A DNA stretch of 64,000 bases from Clostridia bacterium (lineage in GTDB: Bacteria; Bacillota; Clostridia; Lutisporales; Lutisporaceae): positions 1 to 64,000 of the forward strand of contig DASPIR010000002.1 in assembly GCA_035628995.1 (NCBI GenBank), given 5' to 3'. Of the stretch, positions 43,114 through 50,835 are shown piece after piece (within the stretch, counting starts at the first letter, position 1; every line of letters begins with the position of its first letter). Under the pieces are notes generated by a model. That model was not told where the DNA came from. It searched no databases and saw only the letters and a list, made by a program, of their open reading frames with translations. The position numbers and the translations under genes were made by a program.

Positions 43114-44229
43114 GTGAAAATAGATAATCTATTAGACAGGAAACTGCTTAAGAATATAGATATAGGAATAATTATATCCACAATGCTGCTTATAATATAC
43201 GGCATAATCGCAATTTCCAGCGCTACACATATAACAAGCGGGGGATCTGTTGGGACTCTTAAGATACAAATAATCGCTTTTATTCTAGGTATAATAGGAG
43301 TACTTGTGATTTTGCTCATAGATTATAAAAGCTTTGGGGATAATTATATACTTATTTATGGAACTAATATATTTCTTCTGGTACTGGTTTTGGTTATTGG
43401 ATTTTCCACTAAGGGCACAAGAGGCTGGATTGACTTTGGACCGGTAAACCTGCAACCCTCGGAGATTGTTAAGCTGGGATATATTCTGACCTTTGCCAAA
43501 TACTTGGAAAAAAAGAAGGACAATCTGGATAGAATAGTTGATGTGCTTCCTGCAATAATGCACTTGGGCTTGATAATAGGTTTGATACTGCTGCAGCCGG
43601 ACTTTGGAACGGCCTTGGTATTTATTTTCATATCGATATTCATGCTGTATGCAGCAGGCATTAACCACAAGATAGTAGCTGGAGCATTCGGAGCATTTTT
43701 AATAAGTCTTCCGGTAATGTGGAGGCTTCTGAAATCATATCAGAAGGACAGGATTCTTGTATTCTTCAACCCAGAGCTAGATCCTATGGGCGCGGGATAT
43801 CATGTAATACAGTCAGAAACAGCCATAGGTTCTGGAAAATTTCTGGGCAAGGGAATTTTTCATGGTACTCAGAACAATTTAGGCTTCATACCTGAGAGAC
43901 ATACGGATTTTATTTTCTCGGTTATAGGCGAAGAACTTGGACTGGTCGGGGCTTTAGCCGTATTGCTGCTCTTTGCATGGCTTCTGCTAAGGTGCATACA
44001 CATAGCCAAGGTGTCCAAGGATGATTATGGAATGCTCATTTGTGTAGGTATTACGGCAATGTTTCTCTTTCACATACTCGAAAATATAGGAATGACTATA
44101 GGACTTATGCCTGTAACCGGTATTCCTTTACCCTTCATAAGCTATGGGGGCAGCTCACTGCTGACGAATATGGCTGCGGTGGGCTTGGTGCTTAATGTAG
44201 GTATGAGAAGACAGGTAATAAGATTCTAA
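43114..44229 (+). CDS. SEDS family peptidoglycan polymerase (RodA/FtsW type)
   Basis: A 371-aa polytopic membrane protein of the shape, elongation, division and sporulation family, with about ten helices. Signatures: GTRGWIDFGPVNLQPSEIVK, LQPDFGTALVF, GAGYHVIQSETAIGSGKFLG, IPERHTDFIFSVIGEELG and GIPLPFISYGGSSLL. It polymerises lipid II glycan strands. The sequence favours RodA over FtsW, but RodA, FtsW and SpoVE are not safely separated by eye. The GTG at 43114 follows GAGGA at suitable spacing; the ATG at 43090 lacks a ribosome site. Confidence 0.9.
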   Translation: MKIDNLLDRKLLKNIDIGIIISTMLLIIYGIIAISSATHITSGGSVGTLKIQIIAFILGIIGVLVILLIDYKSFGDNYILIYGTNIFLLVLVLVIGFSTKGTRGWIDFGPVNLQPSEIVKLGYILTFAKYLEKKKDNLDRIVDVLPAIMHLGLIIGLILLQPDFGTALVFIFISIFMLYAAGINHKIVAGAFGAFLISLPVMWRLLKSYQKDRILVFFNPELDPMGAGYHVIQSETAIGSGKFLGKGIFHGTQNNLGFIPERHTDFIFSVIGEELGLVGALAVLLLFAWLLLRCIHIAKVSKDDYGMLICVGITAMFLFHILENIGMTIGLMPVTGIPLPFISYGGSSLLTNMAAVGLVLNVGMRRQVIRF

Positions 44230-44250
44230 AAATTGTATAAATAGAGGTTT

Positions 44251-44287
44251 AAAAGACTCTGGAATGTATATTCTGGAGTCTTTTTAT
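44251..44287 (+). terminator. Terminator after the SEDS gene
   Basis: AAAGACTC pairs with GAGTCTTT, with GGAAT/ATTC inside, followed by a T run (44251-44287). Confidence 0.87.
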
Positions 44288-44399
44288 GTATATTAATGCA
44301 TGTCTGCAATAATGAACATACTTTCGAAAATGAGCAAATTGGCTAATAGAGTGCTACATAATGCATAAAAATAAAAAAATATTTATAAAATGCAATTAA

Positions 44400-44431
44400 T
44401 ACTTGCATAAATATACAAATATAATTATAAT
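44400..44431 (+). promoter_or_regulatory. argG promoter with ArgR-like box
   Basis: TTGCAT (44403-44408), 17-base spacer, TATAAT (44426-44431). The -35 lies within ACTTGCATAAATATACAA, a near-palindrome resembling ArgR/AhrC boxes. The same sequence and spacing recur upstream of the argC-like gene at 47226-47254. Confidence 0.82.
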
Positions 44432-44464
44432 TATAATAAATTTACTATGCTGGAGGTTAATAAT

Positions 44465-45709
44465 ATGGATTCGAATAAGAAAAAGGTTGTTCTCGCATAT
44501 TCTGGAGGGCTGGATACTTCGATAATCATTCCTTGGCTGAAAGAGAACTACGATGTGGAAGTTATAGCCTGCTGTGTTGACGTAGGTCAGGGGGATGAAT
44601 TGGAACCGGTAAAGCATAAAGCTTTGAGCACCGGAGCTTCAAAGGTTTATGTGATTGATGCCAGAAAAGAATTTGCTGAAGATTATATCATGCCCACAAT
44701 AAAGGCGGGAGCGGTATATGAGGGAAAATATCTTCTGGGAACAGCGATGGCACGACCGCTTATTGCCAAAAAGCTGGTGGAGGTTGCCGAGAAGGAAGGA
44801 GCAAAGTACATTGCTCATGGATGTACCGGTAAGGGAAATGACCAAGTACGTTTCGAACTTACTATTAAGGCACTGAACCCCGATATTAAGGTTATTGCAC
44901 CTTGGCGTGAATGGAATATAAAATCCAGAGAAGAAGCGATTGATTATGCTGCAGAAAGAGGAATACCTGTACCTGTATCCAAGGAGCGTCCTTACAGCAT
45001 GGATAGGAATCTATGGCATCTGAGCCATGAGGGAGCAGATCTAGAAGATACCTGGAACCCTCACCCTACTGATATCTATCAGCTTACTACAGCACCTGAG
45101 AATGCCCCAGACAAACCAGAGCATGTTGAAATAGAATTTGAAAAGGGTGTCCCTGTAAAGTTAAACGGAATCATATCTGATGCAATGACAATGCTTGAGA
45201 AGCTGAATGAAATAGGGGGCGGAAATGGTGTCGGTCTGATTGACATGGTTGAAAACAGACTTGTAGGAATGAAGTCAAGAGGTGTGTATGAAACGCCGGG
45301 AGGTACCATACTTCATACTGCTCATAAAGAACTGGAGTATATAACCCTCGACAAGCAGACTATGCGATTCAAACAGATGGTTTCTGACAAATATGCGGAA
45401 CTTGTATATGATGGATTATGGCATACGCCGTTGAAAGAAGCATTGGATGCTTTTGTTGAGCATACCCAGCAGCATGTTACCGGCACGGTTGCATTGAAGC
45501 TCTATAAGGGCTCCTGTATAATTTCAGGGATGGATTCAATATACTCTCTCTACAATAAGGATTTTGCAACCTTTGGAGAAAATGTAGACTGTATTTATAA
45601 TCAAAAGGACGCTGAAGGCTTCATAAATTTATTCGGTCTGCCTATTGAGGTTATGGCGCTTATGAAAAGGAAGCTGGCCAAGCAGCAGGAGGAAAGGAAG
45701 ATAGTTTAA
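44465..45709 (+). CDS. argG: Argininosuccinate synthase
   Basis: A 414-aa enzyme that joins citrulline and aspartate with ATP to make argininosuccinate. The PP-loop is in [20 protein letters not shown]; the segments [14 protein letters not shown] and [19 protein letters not shown] are family signatures. The ATG at 44465 follows GGAGG by 8 bases; the frame's upstream ATG at 44447 overlaps nothing useful. It shares a base with the argH start, so the two are an operon. Confidence 0.97.
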   Translation: MDSNKKKVVLAYSGGLDTSIIIPWLKENYDVEVIACCVDVGQGDELEPVKHKALSTGASKVYVIDARKEFAEDYIMPTIKAGAVYEGKYLLGTAMARPLIAKKLVEVAEKEGAKYIAHGCTGKGNDQVRFELTIKALNPDIKVIAPWREWNIKSREEAIDYAAERGIPVPVSKERPYSMDRNLWHLSHEGADLEDTWNPHPTDIYQLTTAPENAPDKPEHVEIEFEKGVPVKLNGIISDAMTMLEKLNEIGGGNGVGLIDMVENRLVGMKSRGVYETPGGTILHTAHKELEYITLDKQTMRFKQMVSDKYAELVYDGLWHTPLKEALDAFVEHTQQHVTGTVALKLYKGSCIISGMDSIYSLYNKDFATFGENVDCIYNQKDAEGFINLFGLPIEVMALMKRKLAKQQEERKIV

Positions 45710-47115
45710 TGAAGCTGTGGGGAGGAAGATTCAGTAAAGACACTGCGAAGATGACCGAGGATTTCAATGCTTCGATTTCTGTTGATTCCAGGCTATATAT
45801 CCAGGACATTGAGGGAAGCAAGGCTCATGCCCTGATGCTTGGAAAGTGTGGAATTATTTGCACTGAGGAGGCATCGGATATAGTAAGCGCCCTGGAAGAA
45901 ATAAAGCTGGAGCTTGAATCAAACTGCAGCACCCTTACTATTGATTCGGAAGATATACATATGAACATAGAAAAGCTGCTTATCGAAAAAATAGGTGAGA
46001 CGGGTAAAAAACTTCACACTGCCAGAAGCAGGAATGATCAGGTGGCTCTTGATATGAGAATGTATCTTAAGGAAGAGACCCGAATAATACTGGAGCAGCT
46101 CATGACTCTGGAGACTTTGCTTCTTAATAAAGCAGAGGAAAACATAAACACAATAATGCCGGGTTATACTCACATGCAAAAGGCGCAGCCCGTTACCCTG
46201 GGACATCACTTCATGGCTTATTTTGAAATGTTCATGCGTGATATGGATAGGTTTGCGGACTGTATGAAAAGGATGGATGTAATGCCGTTGGGAAGCTGCG
46301 CGCTTGCAGGGACCACATATCCCATAGACAGGGAACTGGTTGCGTCAATTCTGAAGTTCTCGGCAATATCCAGAAACTCCATAGATGCTGTATCTGACAG
46401 GGACTTTGTCATAGAGTTCATCAGCTGCTGCAGCTTTGCAATGATGCACCTTGGGCGATTCTGCGAGGAGCTGGTAATATGGAGCACTGGAGAATTTGGA
46501 TATATTGAAATGGATGATGGTTACAGTACGGGCAGCAGCATTATGCCGCAGAAAAAGAACCCTGATATTGCGGAGCTCATAAGGGGAAAAACAGGCAGGG
46601 TGTATGGGGACCTTATATGCATGCTGACTGTAATGAAGGGGCTTCCGCTATCTTACAACAAGGATATGCAGGAGGATAAGGAAGCCGTATTTGATGCAGG
46701 GGACACCCTGAAGTCTTGCATTTCTGTATTTGTTCCCATGCTTGATACTATGACTGTAAACAAAGATAGAATTAATAGCAATCTTAAAGGGGGGTTCCTG
46801 AATGCCACCGATCTGGCCGACTATCTGGTGCAAAAAGGGCTGCCTTTTAGAAGTGCCCATGAAATAACTGGAAGGATAGTGAGCTTCTGCATTGCACGGG
46901 ATAAAGAGCTTGAAGAACTGACCTTGGAGGAGTTTAGAAGCTTTGCGCCTTGTATACAACAGGAAATATACAGATTTATTGAGCTCGGTGCGTGCCTGTC
47001 AAGAAGGAATACCACAGGAGGACCTTCCGCGCAGCAGATTAATGGGGCTGTAGAGCAAGGCAGAAAGCTCGTTGAGGACTTCTTTGGAAATGTTAATAAA
47101 AAATACTTTGAATAA
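45709..47115 (+). CDS. argH: Argininosuccinate lyase
   Basis: A 468-aa fumarase/aspartase-superfamily enzyme releasing arginine and fumarate. [12 protein letters not shown] at the start, HTARSRNDQVALDMR, YTHMQKAQPVTLGHH and the signature GSSIMPQKKNPDIAEL are all present. Its ATG overlaps the argG stop. The fumarate produced could feed the fumarase of this genome. Confidence 0.97.
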   Translation: MKLWGGRFSKDTAKMTEDFNASISVDSRLYIQDIEGSKAHALMLGKCGIICTEEASDIVSALEEIKLELESNCSTLTIDSEDIHMNIEKLLIEKIGETGKKLHTARSRNDQVALDMRMYLKEETRIILEQLMTLETLLLNKAEENINTIMPGYTHMQKAQPVTLGHHFMAYFEMFMRDMDRFADCMKRMDVMPLGSCALAGTTYPIDRELVASILKFSAISRNSIDAVSDRDFVIEFISCCSFAMMHLGRFCEELVIWSTGEFGYIEMDDGYSTGSSIMPQKKNPDIAELIRGKTGRVYGDLICMLTVMKGLPLSYNKDMQEDKEAVFDAGDTLKSCISVFVPMLDTMTVNKDRINSNLKGGFLNATDLADYLVQKGLPFRSAHEITGRIVSFCIARDKELEELTLEEFRSFAPCIQQEIYRFIELGACLSRRNTTGGPSAQQINGAVEQGRKLVEDFFGNVNKKYFE

Positions 47116-47225
47116 AGATGCATAAAATTATTAAAATGACATAATTACTTTTTAAGGTATATTCTTGTGTGGACGCGCCATGTAGGAATAATCCAATGCA
47201 AACCTTATTTTTTTTCAATCGGTAC

Positions 47226-47254
47226 TTGCATAAATATGCTAACAATATTATAAT
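47226..47254 (+). promoter_or_regulatory. argC-like gene promoter with ArgR-like box
   Basis: TTGCAT (47226-47231), 17-base spacer, TATAAT (47249-47254). ACTTGCATAAATATGC overlaps the -35 and contains the palindrome GCATAAATATGC; it matches the box upstream of argG. Joint arginine repression is likely. Confidence 0.82.
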
Positions 47255-47355
47255 TATAATTATCGAAGCGAGATTAAAAGTGCTGTTTTATTGATTATAT
47301 ATTGATGTTTTGAAAAAATCTAATTTCAAATTCACCAATAGAAGGGGAGATATTT

Positions 47356-48336
47356 ATGATTTGGGTTGGAATTGTAGGGGCAAAGGGGTATGTCGGGGAG
47401 GCTCTTGCAAGACTTGTCGCAGGACACCAGTCAGCTCAGGTAAGTACAGTGGCGGATCTGCAGGAGTTTGGTGACGAAAGTGCGTACATGTGCGGCAGCA
47501 CAGAAGCAAGACCGGGATACTGGAGCATAATGAATGCAGTTAAGAAGTCAGACATAATATTTAATGGATTAACAGGCAAAGTTGCAGAGGATGTGTACTC
47601 TAAAGCGCTGTCTTGCGGGAAGAGAGTAATCGACATCAGTGAAAGGCGCTATATTGGAGGCAGCCTGGAAGGAAGCAGCAGTGCATATCCTGGCTCAGTT
47701 TATGGACTCTCAAAGCTTTACAAGGATAAGATGAAGGGTGCATCTATAGTAGCTAATCCAAGCAGCTATTGCACTGGTGCCATTTTGGCGCTTGCACCTC
47801 TTGCAGTTAATAAAATGGTTGATATGAATTCGGTAGCCATTGAATCAAAATCAGGGATTACAAGTATTAGAAGAAGTGATAAGCTTACTGAGACTGGTAT
47901 GATAACTAACAGCGGAGTAAAAACCTATAAAGTAGAGTGCAAGGACTATGCGGAAGAAGTGAATGGGCAAATGCTCACTTTGTTTGGGAAAAGAACTTCT
48001 GCAGCATATACATCACATATAATTCCGGGAATCAAAGGGATTACAACTACTATAAATGTCAACCCTCAGAATGGCATATATGGCAGTGATATTTTAGATA
48101 TATACAAAGAGTTCTATAAGTGCAATCCTTTTGTCGAGGTATGCGATAAAGGGATGATGCCGGAAATGAAGAAGGGTTTTAACAGATATTTCTGCAAGAT
48201 CGGGGCTTCTGTAGATGCTGAATCCGGCAGAATAACTGTTACAACTGTGCTCGATGATGCTTTAAGAGGAGTAGCCAGCCAGGCTATTCAGTCAATGAAC
48301 CTTATGTGTGGTCTTGATGGGGAAACCGGATTATAG
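47356..48336 (+). CDS. ArgC-like semialdehyde dehydrogenase lacking the catalytic Cys
   Basis: A 326-aa homolog of N-acetyl-gamma-glutamyl-phosphate reductase, the NADPH enzyme of arginine synthesis. The N-terminal VGIVGAKGYVGEALARLV nucleotide motif, SHIIPGIKGI with the expected His221 and the C-terminal RGVASQAIQSMNLMCGLD are present. The active-site motif NPGCYPT of the family is NPSSYCT here (residues 134-140): Ser137 stands where the nucleophilic Cys belongs, and a Cys sits two residues later. It may use Cys139, have another activity, or be regulatory. Control by the argG-type promoter ties it to arginine metabolism. Confidence 0.82.
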   Translation: MIWVGIVGAKGYVGEALARLVAGHQSAQVSTVADLQEFGDESAYMCGSTEARPGYWSIMNAVKKSDIIFNGLTGKVAEDVYSKALSCGKRVIDISERRYIGGSLEGSSSAYPGSVYGLSKLYKDKMKGASIVANPSSYCTGAILALAPLAVNKMVDMNSVAIESKSGITSIRRSDKLTETGMITNSGVKTYKVECKDYAEEVNGQMLTLFGKRTSAAYTSHIIPGIKGITTTINVNPQNGIYGSDILDIYKEFYKCNPFVEVCDKGMMPEMKKGFNRYFCKIGASVDAESGRITVTTVLDDALRGVASQAIQSMNLMCGLDGETGL

Positions 48337-48344
48337 CAGTAAAA

Positions 48345-48374
48345 AAAAGTCACGTTTTTTGCGTGACTTTTAAT
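48345..48374. terminator. Bidirectional terminator
   Basis: AAAAGTCACG (48345-48354) pairs with CGTGACTTTT (48362-48371), loop of T residues and G, with A and T tracts on the two sides. It serves the argC-like gene and the convergent zinc-ribbon gene. Confidence 0.88.
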
Positions 48375-48378
48375 TTTG

Positions 48379-48750
48379 TTAATCTTCTTTCTTTTCCAGC
48401 TTTTCGCCGCAGTTCGGACAGTAGTTCACTTCTGCATCAACAACTGTATTGCAGGTTTTGCAGATCTTGTTGCCCTTCAGTAGAAGAATACGTTCTTTAA
48501 TAGCTTTAATATTCTCTTCTATTTGCTTAACTTCATTGCATTTGCTGTCATAAAAGTCTCCGATGGGTTTTCCGTTTGTATAACTTCTATATAACTCACT
48601 ACCTATTTCATAAAACATTCTTTTGATTTTGTCTTCTTCGCTGCCAATAGTCAGATTGAGCTTTGTTATCTCGACTATATCCTCGGATTTTTTTGTTACT
48701 GACTTTGCTGTCTCAGTTATTTTTTTGCCGATATCATTTAACAAATCCAT
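48379..48750 (-). CDS. Small zinc-ribbon protein
   Basis: A 123-aa protein with a long helical, Lys/Glu-rich region (residues 1-85, likely coiled coil) and a C-terminal zinc ribbon CKTC...CPNC. Similar proteins are common in Clostridia and uncharacterised. The ATG at 48750 is chosen because GGGAGGGAG lies directly upstream; the frame opens at 48765 within that site. Confidence 0.8.
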   Translation of the reverse strand: MDLLNDIGKKITETAKSVTKKSEDIVEITKLNLTIGSEEDKIKRMFYEIGSELYRSYTNGKPIGDFYDSKCNEVKQIEENIKAIKERILLLKGNKICKTCNTVVDAEVNYCPNCGEKLEKKED

Positions 48751-48816
48751 ATCTCTCCCTCCCATACTTTTACTTTATTATACTATAGTAATAGCACACA
48801 TAAAACATTGAATGAT

Positions 48817-48879
48817 TTTATAACGAATAGGAAAGTATAAATTTCCTTAATGTACACTTTCCGTAAATGAGTTTCATAA
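48817..48879. repeat. Dispersed repeat, copy B
   Basis: Starts TTTATAACGAATAGGAAAGT and matches copy A (12293-12357) along ~63 bp with few differences, including ATGAGTTTC near the end. Here it lies between genes. Confidence 0.75.
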
Positions 48880-49011
48880 AAGGCTTCCTTAATTGTTAAA
48901 AAAACTTCAATAAAAGTCTTTTTTATATTTTCTTACCATTGATGTACTACTAATAAACAGATATACTTAAAAGTGGGATATTGTGGTATTTAAATTAATG
49001 GGGGTGTTTTT

Positions 49012-50667
49012 TTGGGGTTGCACATGATTGTGGCATTGTTTGCAGGGCTTGGACTATTCTTGTACGGTATGAAGGTAATGTCCGATGCCTTGCAGAAGTC
49101 TGCGGGAGACAGACTTAAGAAGCTTCTGGAGATATTGACAACGAATAAGTTTCTAGGAGTAATTGTAGGTGCAGTAATAACAGGCATCATACAGAGCAGC
49201 AGTGCGACAACTGTAATGGTTGTAGGTCTTGTTAATGCCGGCATAATGAACCTTTCACAGGCTGTAGGGGTTATTATGGGGGCAAACATAGGAACTACGA
49301 TGACAGCGCAAATAATTGCCTTTAACTTTAAGGATATAGTCCCATATTCTATCATTATAGGGGTATTGCTTGTATTATTTCCTAATAAAAAATCTTATAA
49401 GCAGATGGGTGAATTAGTTGTAGGTTTCGGTATATTGTTTATGGGCATGTACATGATGAGTGATGCAATGAAGCCATTAAAGGATATTCCGGCTTTTACC
49501 GCGTTTATGATGAGCCTTCAGCATAATCCTTTGCTTGGCGTATTTGCAGGACTTGCGCTTACCTCAATAGTACAAAGCAGCAGTGCCACAATAGGAATAT
49601 TGCAGGCATTAGCTATGCAGGGGCTTATTCCGATTGAGGCTGCATTGCCTATACTTTTTGGAGATAATATTGGGACATGTGTTACAGCTCTAATTGCAAG
49701 CATAGGAACAAGCATAACAGCCAGAAGAGCAGCTATGATTCACTTAACCTTCAATATAATTGGAACCACAATCTTTATGATTATTCTAAAGCCAGTTACT
49801 ATGCTGGTGCTAATTACAGCATCAGAGCCTGCAAGACAAATAGCCAATGCTCATACCCTCTTTAATATTACCAATACTATCATACAGCTGCCTTTTGCAG
49901 CGCTGCTCATAGCATTTGTAAACAAAATCATACCTGGCGAAGATGTGTATGATAAATTCGCATTGAAATTTCTTGACAAGAGGATACTTGAAACTCCTTC
50001 AATAGCTGTAGGTCAAATTGTTAAGGAAGTTGTGAGAATGGGTGATATTGCAAGGTGCAATGTACAGAAAAGCATAGAAGCTATAATAAATGGCGATGAG
50101 AAGCTTATAGATGAAATATATAATAATGAAAAGGTTATTAATGAATTGGAAAAGCGTATAGGTGAATATCTGCAGGCAGTATCCAATCTGGCAATAGGCG
50201 AGGAACAGCTGAAAAAGGTGGGGATGCTTTTTAGCACCATACATGATGTAGAGAGAATGGGAGACCATGCAGAAAACTTGGCTGAGATAGCTCAATATAA
50301 GTTAAGCAACAAGGTTATCTTCTCCAGCCGTGCAGTTGAAGAATTGAGGGTTGTTTATGAAAATGTTGATTATGCAATGGATAATGCATTCTTGGCTTTA
50401 AGCACCGAAGATACTGCTTATGTAGATTTGGTAGATTCGTATGAGCGAAAGGTTGATGAGCTTAGGGATACATTTAAGGAAAGCCACATAAAGAGGCTCA
50501 ACAAGAGTGAATGCAATATCAATGCAGGAGTGCTGTTCTTGGATATATTGACTAATCTTGAAAGGGTCAGCGACCATAGTGTAAATGTTGCGGATGTTGT
50601 AAGGATTGTTGATAATGCCAGCTTAAAGCTTGATAGGAAGATTGATATAGCACCGGAAAAATGTTAA
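49012..50667 (+). CDS. Na+/phosphate symporter family protein with PhoU-like tail
   Basis: A 551-aa protein. Residues ~1-310 are the Na/Pi cotransporter domain with its two inverted QSSSAT motifs (IIQSSSATTVMVVG and IVQSSSATIGIL). The last ~200 residues are a helical PhoU-like domain with MGDIARCN and ERMGDHAENLAEI. It probably imports phosphate with sodium, or regulates phosphate flux. The start is uncertain: TTG 49012 behind GGGGGTG, TTG 49018, or ATG 49024 behind GGGG. Two genes on lies an alkaline phosphatase, suggesting phosphate metabolism. Confidence 0.87.
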   Translation: MGLHMIVALFAGLGLFLYGMKVMSDALQKSAGDRLKKLLEILTTNKFLGVIVGAVITGIIQSSSATTVMVVGLVNAGIMNLSQAVGVIMGANIGTTMTAQIIAFNFKDIVPYSIIIGVLLVLFPNKKSYKQMGELVVGFGILFMGMYMMSDAMKPLKDIPAFTAFMMSLQHNPLLGVFAGLALTSIVQSSSATIGILQALAMQGLIPIEAALPILFGDNIGTCVTALIASIGTSITARRAAMIHLTFNIIGTTIFMIILKPVTMLVLITASEPARQIANAHTLFNITNTIIQLPFAALLIAFVNKIIPGEDVYDKFALKFLDKRILETPSIAVGQIVKEVVRMGDIARCNVQKSIEAIINGDEKLIDEIYNNEKVINELEKRIGEYLQAVSNLAIGEEQLKKVGMLFSTIHDVERMGDHAENLAEIAQYKLSNKVIFSSRAVEELRVVYENVDYAMDNAFLALSTEDTAYVDLVDSYERKVDELRDTFKESHIKRLNKSECNINAGVLFLDILTNLERVSDHSVNVADVVRIVDNASLKLDRKIDIAPEKC

Positions 50668-50684
50668 GGGCTTATTAACATAAC

Positions 50685-50734
50685 AAACATCCGAAATAGA
50701 CTGCCTATGTAGGCAGTCTATTTTGGATGTTTAG
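50685..50734 (+). terminator. Strong terminator after the Na/Pi symporter
   Basis: AAACATCC plus AAATAGACTGCCT (50685-50706) pairs with AGGCAGTCTATTT plus GGATGTTT (50711-50732), over 20 bp with one mismatch. The T run is short. Confidence 0.85.
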
Positions 50735-50835
50735 AAGTTGAGTAGTAATAATTCTAAATTTTGGATATAATTTGAATAACACAGAGTTTGCAAGAATATT
50801 AAATTCTTATAGATGTGCAGAAACGAGGGATTAGA

